Shown: positions 30,258-39,680, numbered from the stretch's first letter. The stretch: 64,000 bases of DNA from JACKHO01 sp041398745 (GCA_041398745.1 JAWKUB010000006.1:646473-710472), one strand, 5' to 3'. Made by a program: numbers and translations. Notes: a model not told the origin generated them from the letters alone.

Positions 30258-30761
30258 GCTGAAGCCTAAAGCGCGAAAGGTGACTGAACCTTTCTCCGAA
30301 AGCCGTCTGATGAGGTGTGCGGCTGAGCGTCGGGGCTGAGGCGACGGTAGGAGCCGGTGGCCGCGATCCGCGGAGATGTCGCAGCCGGTCCCTCGCCGTC
30401 GTCGGCAGCTCCGCGGGTCGCGGGCAAAGCCCGTCGACGCGACGCCCTCATCGTGGTGTCCCCTTCTCGGCTACTCCGAGCGGTGAACGGGTTCAACTCC
30501 GCTGAACATCTTGCATGTCGGGTAATAACCCTGCCTGTTGCTCTTTGAACAGACATGAAACAGGAAACTATGCGAGAGTTAAGAAGTCAGATGTCTGGAG
30601 GCCGTTTCCAAACCGTAGGAACCCTAAATAGCAGTCATATTTTAAGGGATGGAACTGCCTCTGACCTGCAAAAGTTGACCCGTGGGGATCTGTGGCTTGT
30701 TCGAGGAAGCGGAACAGTGGGCACCAGGACGGGGGCTACAATTCAAGGCCTGAGGAGTGAC
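30258..30761. other. gene-free stretch with a GC-rich self-complementary block
   Basis: No convincing gene. Positions about 30320-30520 are much richer in G and C than the flanks and full of short inverted repeats, for example GCGGGCAAAGCCCG and AGCGGTGAACGGGTTCA followed by a complementary stretch. It could be a structured RNA or a remnant of an intron or repeat element, but I cannot identify it. A GTCCCC at 30458 lacks the second box of the promoter motif. Confidence 0.4.
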
Positions 30762-31235
30762 TCAGCGTATGATTCGGTAGCGAGCGACCAGGTTGTTAGT
30801 TTTATTCTTTTCAGTATCTCTGAATCCCACGGCTCCTTGATCACCGTTGTGTTTCGCGGTCATCACACTTTGTTCGTAAGGAGCGGATAATGTGCCAGTG
30901 GGCGGCTTGTGCCAGCCCGTGATCAGAATCGTTTTTGAGGTCCCGGTGTTATTCCGCCAATACCATGTGTCCTGACTCGGCTTCTGATTCCCGCTGGTCG
31001 CGAGCAGGTGCCCGCCTGTGTCGTAAATTCGAATTTCTGTCATTGGATGAGAGTCGATTTCGAATGTAATGTTCACACTGGTGCAATGATCAACTTCGAG
31101 TAAGTAAGCATTTCGCAGATCGATTGATGCATTTGCACGCACAGCAATCGACGACATGGGGGGCAGGGCCATGGCCGTACCAGCGAACGCTGCGACGAAC
31201 GTGACAATCAGGATTTTGTGGAGGAAGTATTTCAT
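30762..31235 (-). CDS. secreted protein, paralog of 39681-40157
   Basis: 157 residues from the ATG at 31235, chosen because it gives a clean signal peptide (MKYFLHKILIVTFVAAFAG, cut after AMA) and has GAGGAG nine bases upstream. The mature part has one Cys near the N-terminus and ends in a pattern shared with the protein at 39681: an ATSGN segment, ITGWHKPP, GAVGFRD and LVARYRIIR. The small beta-rich domain looks like a secreted binding domain of unknown target, in which the segment around EIRIYDTGGHLLA resembles a beta-sandwich. It is driven by a copy of the shared motif at 31314-31339 and is divergent from the next gene. Confidence 0.75.
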   Translation of the reverse strand: MKYFLHKILIVTFVAAFAGTAMALPPMSSIAVRANASIDLRNAYLLEVDHCTSVNITFEIDSHPMTEIRIYDTGGHLLATSGNQKPSQDTWYWRNNTGTSKTILITGWHKPPTGTLSAPYEQSVMTAKHNGDQGAVGFRDTEKNKTNNLVARYRIIR

Positions 31236-31313
31236 TGGCAGCTCCTCAGAGAGGCTTTTTCGAGTTACAGGGTGTTCAAGGCAATGGTTCACATCGCATT
31301 TCCTTTCCTCCTT

Positions 31314-31339
31314 AGCGAGTAGGAGATGCTGTAGGGGAC
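31314..31339 (-). promoter_or_regulatory. shared motif A
   Basis: Minus strand GTCCCC, 14 bases, CTCGCT. It lies 84 bases before the start at 31235 and forms a divergent pair with motif B. Confidence 0.7.
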
Positions 31340-31579
31340 AAGAATCCAGATATTTATCGACTTGCAATGCAGTTCGATGTCACAGCCGTTGTTCGACAGG
31401 TTCTGCAGTCACGAATGAGTGCGAGGGAACGTCCGCAGGGTGAAAGGATTGCAGTTCGCATGTTCCTGAAGTGCCGCCAAGTCGTGACATTCACTTTGAA
31501 ACCACGCACCAAAGACGTGTTCGTCTCAGGTGAAAATGACACCGCTGCGAACATGTCATCAGATTCTCAAGAAAATCAT

Positions 31580-31605
31580 GTCCCGTTGATCCCGCCGCTT
31601 TCGCT
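31580..31605 (+). promoter_or_regulatory. shared motif B
   Basis: GTCCCG, 14 bases, TTCGCT, followed by GGGGAGT. It lies 77 bases before the start at 31677 and has one mismatch in each box. Confidence 0.65.
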
Positions 31606-31676
31606 GGGGAGTGCAGGTCGAATGTCTGAGTGGTTTGGACATTCCATTTACTTAACCTGCGTTCAGGAGAATTAAG

Positions 31677-32237
31677 ATGAATCGCACGTTTACATTTTGT
31701 CTGTTTGCGTCCATGTCTTCACTGCTCATTGGAGCAACACCTGCAAGTGCCCAGTTTGGCGGATGGAAGCCACCGAAGATCCCGTTGCCGCCACCGGTAG
31801 AAGTTGATCGTCGATTGCAACTGGGGCCTTATCAGCAGGGATTCATAGAGTCCGCCGCCGCTGGCGCTGCCGCGGGTGGTGAAGTCGCAGGAGTTCCAGG
31901 AGCCATTACCGGCGGTGCATTCGGTGCCGGCGCTTACGCTCATCAACACGACTCAGACAAAATTCACAATTACCGAACGCCCCAAGCACCATTTCCCATC
32001 ACTTACTGGAACTATGGCGCAGCACAAGGCGGTGGATACTTTCAGAAGTCCGGCAATGTGTGGGTCGAAATGAAGGGTGGTTCGCATTGGGCAACGTTCC
32101 AGCCAGTTGGACAGACAGCGAATGAAATCGTGTTGTTTGATCCAGCAAGAAACATTCAGGTCAAACTGGACCACTATGGTGCGTACTGGCGTAGCCCCAC
32201 CGGTCAGTGGAATTACCTGTTCAACCGAGTCCGCTAA
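31677..32237 (+). CDS. secreted glycine-zipper protein
   Basis: 186 residues. A signal peptide (MNRTFTFCLFASMSSLLIGA, cut after ASA) is followed by a Pro-rich start and a small-residue segment (AAAGAAAGGEVAGVPGAITG, continuing GAFGAGAYA). This is a glycine zipper of the kind that packs or inserts helices in membranes, seen in outer-membrane lipoproteins and some bacteriocins. The C-terminal half is aromatic and beta-like (GGGYFQKSGNVWVEMKGGSH). The stop is followed by a strong terminator. It is under motif B and is divergent from the paralog at 30762. The function is not known. Confidence 0.75.
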   Translation: MNRTFTFCLFASMSSLLIGATPASAQFGGWKPPKIPLPPPVEVDRRLQLGPYQQGFIESAAAGAAAGGEVAGVPGAITGGAFGAGAYAHQHDSDKIHNYRTPQAPFPITYWNYGAAQGGGYFQKSGNVWVEMKGGSHWATFQPVGQTANEIVLFDPARNIQVKLDHYGAYWRSPTGQWNYLFNRVR

Positions 32238-32254
32238 CGTGTCTGATTAACCGG

Positions 32255-32288
32255 CCCCATTCGAGCAGTCTCAAACGCTCGGATGGGG
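32255..32288 (+). terminator. terminator between convergent genes
   Basis: CCCCATTCGAGC, a 10-base loop, GCTCGGATGGGG, then TGTTT. It separates the glycine-zipper gene from the end of the WD40 kinase gene on the other strand. Confidence 0.75.
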
Positions 32289-32456
32289 TGTTTCACTTGC
32301 TCCGTGACAGGTCGACAAATGGGAGTGGAAGTGTGACGCCAAATCTACTGACGTATCTTTGGCATAGGCCGGGGAGCGTCTTTCAACTTTGACCTCGTCA
32401 GTGACTCATAATCGACACTTCGAGTCTGCATCGAAATGTTAACGTCGTCTTTGCGG

Positions 32457-35400
32457 CTAGTCCTCAATGCCTTCCTGGGCCGATGCATTCCTCAATGAAT
32501 TCCATTTCATTTCAGCTTCAGTCAGTCGTGAGCGAACCTCATCATTGTCGGGGAGGAGTTGGACCAGACGTTTCAAATGAAACTGCGCAGCGAACCAGTC
32601 TTTATTCGCTTCGGCTATCCTAGCCTGCTCCTGGTGCCAGTGAATCGACCAGACCGAGTGTCGCGTTGCATTCTCACTCCAGAGCACCTGTCTCGCATCA
32701 TGTTCGAATCGGATCAATTCGATATTGCTTCCAGAAGGAATTGCCAGCAACGCATCGGCGGCAGGCGAGGTGGGACGTTTCTCCATGCGAAATGTACCTT
32801 TGATTGGAATTCCGCGCTCCAAGTCCCATGCGACGATTCCATGTGAATATTTACCTAGCGCAAGGAGTTGGCGATCACCATTGACGAATTGCAATCTCTG
32901 CACGTACTTGTCAGCCCCAGTTAACGCCCAGACCTCTTCGCCGCTCTCAGTATCCCAAACTTTCACCGAGTCGGACCAACCGCCACTCGCAGCCATCTTC
33001 CCATCAGAACTGAAGGTTACGGTCGCGACCCTACGCTTGTGGCCTCCGAATGTAAGCAGTGTTTCACCGGTACCCGCATCCCATAGTTGTACCGTCTTGT
33101 CGTAGTAACCGGCACTCGCTACCAACTTCCCATTCGGGCTGAAGGTCACACATTTGACGTCGTCCTGGTGTTGCTCATAAATCACCTCGGGACGAAGATT
33201 CTGGGTGTTCCAGACAATTGCAGTTTTGTCATCGCTACCCGATACGAGACGACTGCCATCGGGACTTATCTCTAGGCTGGTTAAATTTTTGCGGTGTCCT
33301 TGCAGGTGGGCAACGCTTTCGTACTGCATTGCATCCCAAATTCTTATGGTGCCGTCGGATTGGCCACCGATCAATCGATTTCCGTCAGGACTAAAGGCCA
33401 GGCTCTCGATTACATTCCTGGAAGTAAGGTCGAGCAACTCATCGCCTGTTTCGGCGTCCCACAATTTAAGCGAATCGCCAACCGCAGCGAAGCGACGGCC
33501 ATCTGGACTGAAACTCACGGCCCGAAACCATGGCTCTTTGTGCGAAACATGCTCTTCTCCACTGTTCATGTCCCAGACTCTCACCTCGCTTCTAATACGA
33601 TCCGTCTCGTCAGTGAAGATATTGACACTTACCAAACGGTCACCATTTGGACTGAAACTCACGCTTTCGAATGTGCCATCAGCATCAATCGACTTCAGTT
33701 CCTCGCCTGAATCACGGTTCCAGATTTTCAGAGTCTTATCAGCACTTCCGCTCACGATTCGAGTGCCGTCGGGGCTTACATCAACGCACTCGATGTGATT
33801 GGAGTGCCCAGCCAGTGTTTGGAGTTCTTCTCCCGTGTTGCCATCCCATACTTTCAGGGTCTTGTCTGTGCTTCCGCTCACGATAAGGCGGCCATTGAGG
33901 CTGACTGCCAAACAAGTCACCCAACCATCGTGACCTTTCAGGGAACGGATTGCTTTGCCGCTAGTCACATCCCAAACCTTGATCGTTCCGTCCCAGCTTC
34001 CGCTAACCAATCGTTGATTGTCAGGACCAAATACCAAGGCTGTAATTGGAGATTCATGTCCTTGCAGTTTGCCCAGCTCTTGGCCCGCGAAATTCCATAA
34101 TTTGATTTGCGTTGACTGTCCGGGTATGCGGGAATTATCGCCGCTGGCGAACATCTCTCCGTTAGGTGCTACGGCAACAGCACTCACCGTTTTATTGTGA
34201 GCGGGAAATGCGAAGGAGCCTTCGTCAGCTTTCATGTCCCAAAGTTTTACTGTTTTGTCAAAACTTGAACTTGCCAAATACTGACCATCGGGACTAAAGG
34301 CGAGTCCGCTGATTAGATCGAGATGTCCCCTCAGCTTACGAATTCTCTGTCCAGTGGCAGCGTCCCAAACTTGAATCGCACCGAGGTTTCTCCCTCCAGA
34401 GTTTCTCCCTCCCCCTGCGACAAGCTTGGTTCCGTCAGGACTAAATGCCAAAGAGGTGATTTCACCCACTTCACCTGCAACTGTGAACAGTTTTTCCCCT
34501 GATATGCTCCATTTTGTGACCTGATCATCTCCTGCCGCAGCGAAGGTTTTGCCACTAGGGTGGAAGACGACCGCATCTGCGCCGTGGAACTCAGGAATGA
34601 CTATTAATGACACTTCTTGGGTTTCGATGTCCCACAACACAATCGTACCGGGTGACACGAGGGTGTCTCTGCCTACTAAAAGGAAACGCCCATCGGGACT
34701 GTATGCTATTCCGGTTACTTCACCACTGGTATACTCAGGTCCCAGATTTGTATATGCGGTATTCTCTGTATCACAGAGCATCACATTACCGGAACTGAAC
34801 CGCCCATCTCCCACTGCAATCTGTTTGCCATCGGGACTTACTGCAAGTGATTGGACATTGCTCAAGGTCTCCCTGATTGATCGTTGAACTGTACCAGTCT
34901 CCAAATCCCACACCTTGATAGTGTCATCGGAACTGCCACTGATGATTGAATTGCCATCGGGTGTAAATGCCAGGCAATTGACAGCATCGGTATGCCCGTG
35001 TAGAGCTGCGACTTGCCTTCCAGTATGAACGTCCCACACTCGAATAACACCGCCTTGTTCGAATTTGGACTCCCCATCGCCGCTCGCAATGAGCTCTCCG
35101 GTTGGACTAAATGCAACACACCGTACATGTTGACCGTGTCCTCGCAGGGTCAGTGGAGTTCCTTCGGCAAGGCGACGGAGGTAATTCGTCTCCCAACCAT
35201 GCGACTCTCGGGAAATCTCTTCCAACACCTGTATGGCCTTCAGATTTCGGCCTGACTCAACATTGGCCACAACTTGATTGACACGGGCCAAATGCAGTTT
35301 CTTCAAGGTCTCTTCGCGGCTAGCCTCCAAGGCAGAATGAGCTGCAAGTGCTTCGTTCGATTTTGATTCGGCAAGATTACGAGCCACTCGTTCCTTTGTA

Positions 35401-36770
35401 AGAAGTTCTGACTTCTCACCAGCAAGATCATCAGCTCGCTTCTTTTCGCCGAGAGCCCAGACCATCCCCCAGCTTGTGCCAATGATTCCCGCAATCAATA
35501 CTGCAAGCATGATTGACGCAGCAATGACTGGACCGCGATGACGCTTTACGAATTTTCGGCATCTGTAAATGAAAGAAGGTGCTTGGGCTTCGACTGGGAC
35601 GTCGTCGAGGTAACGCTGTACGTCGCGTGACAAATCGAGCGGGGAAGAGTAGCGGCGACCTCGTTCGTTGGCAGTGGCCTTCATCAGAATGGCGTCCAAG
35701 TCACCCTGGAGCACATTGATGAGCGTGTCTGAGTCAATTCCGCAGGCGGCGGCTATGTGCTTCGAATGCAATCCGGACTTGCGGAGCAGTTCGCTGCCGC
35801 GTGGGGTGTCCTGATCGCGTATTTGCTTCAGCACGTCTCCGAGGGCCTGGGAATTCAGCACCTCTTCCGAAAGTGGAGTTTGACCTGTCAACAGTTTGTA
35901 GAGCAGGATCCCCAGTGAATAGACATCAGACCGGGTGTCGACAGACAGTGCATTCATTTCTGTCTGTTCTGGGCTCATGTACAAGAACGTACCGAGGACC
36001 TGACCGAATTCCGTGTAGCATGTTTTGTCGGTTAAGTCGGCCTGGAGAGCTTTAGCAATTCCGAAATCGATGACTTTGACAACCGGCTTGCCCTCAATCT
36101 CCGAGACAAGCACATTGCTCGGTTTAATGTCACGGTGAATGATTCCCTTTATATGTGCATGCTGGATTGCGTCACAAACCTGCTGGAACAACTTGAGTCT
36201 ATCGGGAACCGTCAGCTTACGTGCATCGCAGTATTCCGTGATTGACATTCCCTGAACAAGTTCCATGACGAAGTACGGCTCGCCTCGTTCCGTCTCGCCG
36301 GCATCATAGATCTGCGCGATATTCGGATGGTCCATCATCGCAAGAGCCTGGCGTTCGGCTTCGAACCTCGCGATCACTGACTTGCCTCGAAACCCAACGT
36401 GCATCAGTTTCAGTGCAACCCGACGTTTAATCGGTTCGCTCTGCTGGGCCATCCAGACGGTCCCCATCCCGCCTTCACCAATTCGCTGTAGCAATTTGTA
36501 GCGACCAATAAGCGGGGATTTTTCCAGCAGGGGTGGTGCAGGCTCGTCTGATTGCTGCCCCGGTTCCACTTGAACATCGTGAGGCACGAGCAGCTCCTGC
36601 ATGCGACGGAGTTTGTCAAACTGTTCCTTCAGCTGTGGAAGCAGTTTGGGATCCTGGCAGAGATCCTCTGGCTGCAGACTTTGTCCACGCTCGAACGCTT
36701 CCTCCAACTGGTCCAACCAGTCGTCGAGTTGATTTGATTCGGGAGCGTTGTGGGGATTCTCGCTGACCAT
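32457..36770 (-). CDS. membrane Ser/Thr protein kinase with WD40 repeats
   Basis: 1437 residues. Order: an acidic helical N-terminus; a PknB-type kinase (about 88-385) with the glycine loop GEGGMG (98-103), K121 in VALK, HRDIKPSN (212-219) and DFG (235-237), all intact; one membrane helix (about 413-438); a charged coiled coil; then about 15 WD40 blades (about 545-1340), many with SPDG, SGS and IKVWD phrases; and a short TPR-like end. It probably phosphorylates proteins in the cytoplasm in response to something bound by the repeats, which would lie across the membrane. Such fusions are typical of planctomycetes. No copy of the shared motif precedes it. Confidence 0.92.
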   Translation of the reverse strand: MVSENPHNAPESNQLDDWLDQLEEAFERGQSLQPEDLCQDPKLLPQLKEQFDKLRRMQELLVPHDVQVEPGQQSDEPAPPLLEKSPLIGRYKLLQRIGEGGMGTVWMAQQSEPIKRRVALKLMHVGFRGKSVIARFEAERQALAMMDHPNIAQIYDAGETERGEPYFVMELVQGMSITEYCDARKLTVPDRLKLFQQVCDAIQHAHIKGIIHRDIKPSNVLVSEIEGKPVVKVIDFGIAKALQADLTDKTCYTEFGQVLGTFLYMSPEQTEMNALSVDTRSDVYSLGILLYKLLTGQTPLSEEVLNSQALGDVLKQIRDQDTPRGSELLRKSGLHSKHIAAACGIDSDTLINVLQGDLDAILMKATANERGRRYSSPLDLSRDVQRYLDDVPVEAQAPSFIYRCRKFVKRHRGPVIAASIMLAVLIAGIIGTSWGMVWALGEKKRADDLAGEKSELLTKERVARNLAESKSNEALAAHSALEASREETLKKLHLARVNQVVANVESGRNLKAIQVLEEISRESHGWETNYLRRLAEGTPLTLRGHGQHVRCVAFSPTGELIASGDGESKFEQGGVIRVWDVHTGRQVAALHGHTDAVNCLAFTPDGNSIISGSSDDTIKVWDLETGTVQRSIRETLSNVQSLAVSPDGKQIAVGDGRFSSGNVMLCDTENTAYTNLGPEYTSGEVTGIAYSPDGRFLLVGRDTLVSPGTIVLWDIETQEVSLIVIPEFHGADAVVFHPSGKTFAAAGDDQVTKWSISGEKLFTVAGEVGEITSLAFSPDGTKLVAGGGRNSGGRNLGAIQVWDAATGQRIRKLRGHLDLISGLAFSPDGQYLASSSFDKTVKLWDMKADEGSFAFPAHNKTVSAVAVAPNGEMFASGDNSRIPGQSTQIKLWNFAGQELGKLQGHESPITALVFGPDNQRLVSGSWDGTIKVWDVTSGKAIRSLKGHDGWVTCLAVSLNGRLIVSGSTDKTLKVWDGNTGEELQTLAGHSNHIECVDVSPDGTRIVSGSADKTLKIWNRDSGEELKSIDADGTFESVSFSPNGDRLVSVNIFTDETDRIRSEVRVWDMNSGEEHVSHKEPWFRAVSFSPDGRRFAAVGDSLKLWDAETGDELLDLTSRNVIESLAFSPDGNRLIGGQSDGTIRIWDAMQYESVAHLQGHRKNLTSLEISPDGSRLVSGSDDKTAIVWNTQNLRPEVIYEQHQDDVKCVTFSPNGKLVASAGYYDKTVQLWDAGTGETLLTFGGHKRRVATVTFSSDGKMAASGGWSDSVKVWDTESGEEVWALTGADKYVQRLQFVNGDRQLLALGKYSHGIVAWDLERGIPIKGTFRMEKRPTSPAADALLAIPSGSNIELIRFEHDARQVLWSENATRHSVWSIHWHQEQARIAEANKDWFAAQFHLKRLVQLLPDNDEVRSRLTEAEMKWNSLRNASAQEGIED

Positions 36771-36875
36771 TCAGTTGCTGACTTTTCCAGAGAGTTACCA
36801 GTCGAATTCACTGTGGCCGCTGCAGACAATGCTGTTCAAAAGCTCTCATGAATACAATTGTCTTCAACTCGAAAT

Positions 36876-37097
36876 TCAACGGCCATCAACACAAACATGG
36901 TCGAAGCTGACTTCCTGAACCGGAATACAGGTGACCGATTCTGACAGACGTTGTGCCGCATGTTGACTCGACTGACAGGTGATAGTCCCAGGAAGTCGGC
37001 TGGGAATCATTCGGTTTCGGGAAACACGACGGATGTATGCCTGCTGGGCCTGCATTTAAAGGGCGAACACAATCGCGAAGTTGATGATACTTACCAT
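36876..37097 (-). pseudogene. small secreted peptide gene with an in-frame TAA
   Basis: An ATG at 37097 opens MVSIINFAIVFAL and then meets TAA at 37056. The same frame continues past the stop with MQAQQAYIRR and a Cys-containing tail (GTITCQSSQ, ESVTCIPVQEV, DHVC) to a TGA at 36876, 73 codons in all. The first part plus MQAQQA looks like a signal peptide with its cleavage site, so the TAA probably inactivated a secreted peptide. It lies 75 bases behind a copy of the shared motif (37167-37192), which is the main reason to believe it was a gene. Confidence 0.45.
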
Positions 37098-37166
37098 GGC
37101 CAATTCTCCAAGTCGTAATGAGGAAGAGTTCTAAGGAAATGCCAAGTGATTCCCTCTGTTTAACCA

Positions 37167-37192
37167 AGCGAGAGCAGGTGCACTGAGGGGGC
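37167..37192 (-). promoter_or_regulatory. shared motif C
   Basis: Minus strand GCCCCC, 14 bases, CTCGCT. It lies 75 bases before the ATG at 37097. Confidence 0.55.
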
Positions 37193-37655
37193 AATGGAAT
37201 TTCACTTTTTCTAGAAGAACGGAATTGCATCGCCATTCTGCTCAGCTGAGTTCCTTTAGGTATGAATACGCATCCACTCAAAGAAACAGACGGTACTGTG
37301 GAATCAGCAATTCAGGATTGCTTCAGTTTCGGTAGTGAGGCGACGCTGGAAGCAATGAGAGTAAGCAGCAACAGTGTCCAGACGACAACACCAATCAGCA
37401 GAAAGAACTGAGGGCCACCATTTTGAATGTTCACGAGGCCTCGGTCGATGTGATTAATCCACAGCCGATACGTTCCGCCCATGTCAGTCATCAGTGCGAA
37501 CAGTTCGACCAACCACATGACCATTATTCCCAGAATGCCAAAACCAATTCGAAGCATCAGCGCCGCGACGTTGCGATTGCTTTGGGAATCAAATGTGAAG
37601 CAGGCGAGAAAGAAGCCGAATGAGGTGCTTGGGATTTCGTGGACAGTGTTGTGTC

Positions 37656-38504
37656 TTATTTCCGCGTGGTCTGTTGTTCGAATTGGTGGGGTGATTGGTA
37701 GTTCAGGGCGGAGTGTTTGCGTTCGAGGTTGTAGTAGCTGAGGTAGCTGTGGATTTCGGCGCGGGCACACTCGCTGTTTTTGTATTCGGTGATTTCCAGC
37801 TCCGTCTTGATGGTTCCGAAGCAGCTTTCCAGAAATGCATTGTCATAGCAGTTGCCGGCGCGGCTCATGCTTTGCAGGATGCCGTGGCGACGCAGTACCC
37901 CGCGGTATTTCTTGCCGGCGTATTGTCCGCCTCGATCGGTGTGATGAAGGAGGCCAGGGCTCATTGCGCGTGAGCGGATTGCATACTCGAGAGCGGCGAG
38001 CACGAGGTCTGTCGTCATGTCACCACGCACATCCCAGCCAACAACACGCCGAGAGTACAGGTCCATAAGTAGAGCCAGATAGGCGAACTGTCCCCGTTGA
38101 CAAAGCGGCAAATACGTGATGTCACCGACCCACACTTCATTGATCTTAACCGGTTGTGGACGGTTCAACAGGAGGTTGTCGTTGTAACCCAGTGTGTGCC
38201 TGCTTTCCGTGGTTCGGGGCTTGAACGACTTGGGCTGTATAGCTCTGAGACCCAGTGTTTTCATGACTCGTGAGACTCGATCCACACCACAGAGAACATT
38301 GCGTTCCCGCAGTTCCGCCGCGATGCGACGTGCTCCATAGCGTTGCTTGTGTTGATGAAAGATCTCACAAATCATCGCGTGTAGCGGTTCTTCCTGCTCT
38401 CTTTGAGGAGACACTCTTTCACGCTTCCAGGCGTGAAAGCCAGACCGAGAAACGTTCAATGTGCGACACACCACACTCACCGGAAATGCCTCTTGAAAAA
38501 TCAC
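37656..38504 (-). CDS. IS3-family transposase OrfB
   Basis: 282 residues from a GTG, normally made as an OrfAB fusion. An HTH_21-like N-terminus (FPVSVVCRTLNVSRSGFHAW) leads into the rve integrase core with the catalytic triad, namely D in VWVGDITYLP, D in LHHTDRGGQYAGKKY and E in NCYDNAFLESCFGTIKTELE, ending with YNLERKHSALNYQSP. All catalytic residues are present. It cuts and joins the IS ends during transposition. Confidence 0.92.
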   Translation of the reverse strand: MIFQEAFPVSVVCRTLNVSRSGFHAWKRERVSPQREQEEPLHAMICEIFHQHKQRYGARRIAAELRERNVLCGVDRVSRVMKTLGLRAIQPKSFKPRTTESRHTLGYNDNLLLNRPQPVKINEVWVGDITYLPLCQRGQFAYLALLMDLYSRRVVGWDVRGDMTTDLVLAALEYAIRSRAMSPGLLHHTDRGGQYAGKKYRGVLRRHGILQSMSRAGNCYDNAFLESCFGTIKTELEITEYKNSECARAEIHSYLSYYNLERKHSALNYQSPHQFEQQTTRK

Positions 38505-38530
38505 CTGCTGAATTGCTGCGTAGACGTCGG

Positions 38531-38878
38531 CTACCCGCTGCGGCTGAAAATGGACAAGGCTTTTTTTAGGATGTCACGCTCCCGCTCGACCCGCCGGAGT
38601 TCCTCCTCCAGTTGCCGCACCCGCGCTTCCAGTGACTCGGCCGCCACTCCTGCCTGGCTGATGAACTCCCGCTTCCAGCGGTACAACAGATTCACGCTAG
38701 AGAGCCCCAGCCGCTGTGCCACCGCCGGGGCCGACTGACCATCCAAGTGCAACTGCACAGCATCCCGCTTGAAATCCTCGGTGTACGTACGACGCTCCCG
38801 CGTCTTCGTTTTGGTACTCTTTCCGCGTGCCATCGGTCTTCCTCCCGACCACACAGAATAAGATTTCCAACTGTCCAC
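38531..38878 (-). CDS. IS3-family transposase OrfA
   Basis: 115 residues. An HTH of the transposase_8 type (RRTYTEDFKRDAVQLHLDGQ, then SAPAVAQRLGLSSVNLLYRW) is followed by a leucine-rich coiled coil (LEARVRQLEEELRRVERERD). Near its end is a run of seven A residues (complement of 38561-38567) before GCC, a slippery site. A -1 slip there joins OrfA to the OrfB frame without a stop, giving the active OrfAB transposase. Confidence 0.9.
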   Translation of the reverse strand: MDSWKSYSVWSGGRPMARGKSTKTKTRERRTYTEDFKRDAVQLHLDGQSAPAVAQRLGLSSVNLLYRWKREFISQAGVAAESLEARVRQLEEELRRVERERDILKKALSIFSRSG

Positions 38879-39361
38879 GAAATCCCAAGCACCTCAGAAC
38901 ACCAGTGTTGAGCCAATGACAGTCATTGCCGCAGCATCTAACAGGGCGGAATCCCACTGCTGTCCGAGCCGGAAGACCATGGTAGCCACTGTGATGACAT
39001 AGACGACCACGAGTACCAGCAACAGTTTCAGAAACCCCAGTAACATGCCCGACCAGCTGGTCGGGATGTTGTGTTCAGGCGTTGCTGGCTGATGATACCC
39101 CGAATAGTTTCGGTGCGGCGATGAAGACGCGGGAGCAGATGAAGTGCGGCAGCTGAGCTGATGTCCGCAGGAAGGGCATTGCAGCGTGGTCTGGAGGTTG
39201 TCGCGGCGCGCGTAGGAAAGGCGGCAATGTGGGCAACTGGTCGATTTTCCTGCTCGGGCCACTCCATTTTGGTCCACGATCCACAACATGTCAGTTCTCC
39301 TGAGGTTGAATTCAGATTCAGTCAGAGTTCGAGGAGATGAGTGACATCCTCTATTCCACCA

Positions 39362-39387
39362 AGCGAACGAACCGACGGTAAGGGGAC
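39362..39387 (-). promoter_or_regulatory. shared motif D
   Basis: Minus strand GTCCCC, 14 bases, TTCGCT. It lies 78 bases before the start at 39289 and is divergent from motif E. Confidence 0.7.
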
Positions 39388-39586
39388 ACTCATTATTCAG
39401 AAATGTTGAAAATCGTTTGTCAACTCTCCTTGAGGTGGCTTAGGTGGTAAGGAAGAGGAGAGTTTCGCTCCCTTTTCGCGGGAAGCACCCTCGCTCGGCG
39501 CATCCTATGAGTCAATCTGCGGAAAAGTACGAAGCGCAGCACATGGGCGTTGTTCGGCCTTCTACGGGATTTTGTGAGAAACCTTT

Positions 39587-39612
39587 GTCCCCTTCTCGAC
39601 GGTCTTCTCGCT
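39587..39612 (+). promoter_or_regulatory. shared motif E
   Basis: GTCCCC, 14 bases, CTCGCT, then TGGGATTTCAGAA. It lies 74 bases before the start at 39681. Confidence 0.75.
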
Positions 39613-39680
39613 TGGGATTTCAGAAATGGAAACACATTTCATTCAAACCTCGAATACTCAAGTCTCACAAGGAGAACGCC

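Larger units (their letters stand above)
37621..38896 (-). mobile_element. intact IS3-family insertion sequence
   Basis: 1276 bp with matching terminal inverted repeats of at least 27 bp, beginning TGAGGTGCTTGGGATTTCG and ending with its complement. A 3-bp GAA target duplication flanks it (37618-37620 and 38897-38899). It contains orfA and orfB in the usual -1 arrangement, both undamaged, so it may still be active. It interrupts the zinc-ribbon membrane protein gene. Confidence 0.92.
37312..39289 (-). pseudogene. zinc-ribbon membrane protein split by an insertion sequence
   Basis: The N-terminal part (38897-39289, 131 codons) has a zinc ribbon, TSCPHCRLSYARRD then LQCPSCGHQLSCR, followed by a Ser/Pro-rich linker and a first membrane helix (GFLKLLLVLVVVYVITVATM). 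The C-terminal part (37312-37617) has two more helices (ALMLRIGFGILGIMVMWLVE and FFLLIGVVVWTLLLLTLIAS). Removing the IS and one copy of its GAA target restores one continuous 232-codon frame. The gene was therefore intact until the IS landed. A copy of the shared motif lies 78 bases upstream. A truncated N-terminal product may still be made. Confidence 0.85.

Noticed and set aside
30458..30477. A shared motif copy in the GC-rich block
   Set aside because: GTCCCC is present but no CTCGCT-like box follows at 14 bases and there is no gene start.
30266..30556. Small genes on both strands in the GC-rich block
   Set aside because: High GC content removes stop codons by chance. The predicted chains are Arg/Ala-rich and without motifs.
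33205..33798. Long plus-strand frames across the WD40 kinase
   Set aside because: They are mirror frames of the repetitive WD40 coding sequence, which leaves long open frames on the other strand.
34325..34350. A further copy of the shared motif (GTCCCC-N14-CTCTGT)
   Set aside because: It lies inside the WD40 kinase gene on the opposite strand with no gene start behind it, and the second box is poor. It shows the chance background of the motif.
36886..37281. A 131-codon minus-strand gene
   Set aside because: It has no motif and covers the regulatory copy C and the better peptide frame. It is most likely an accidental open frame.
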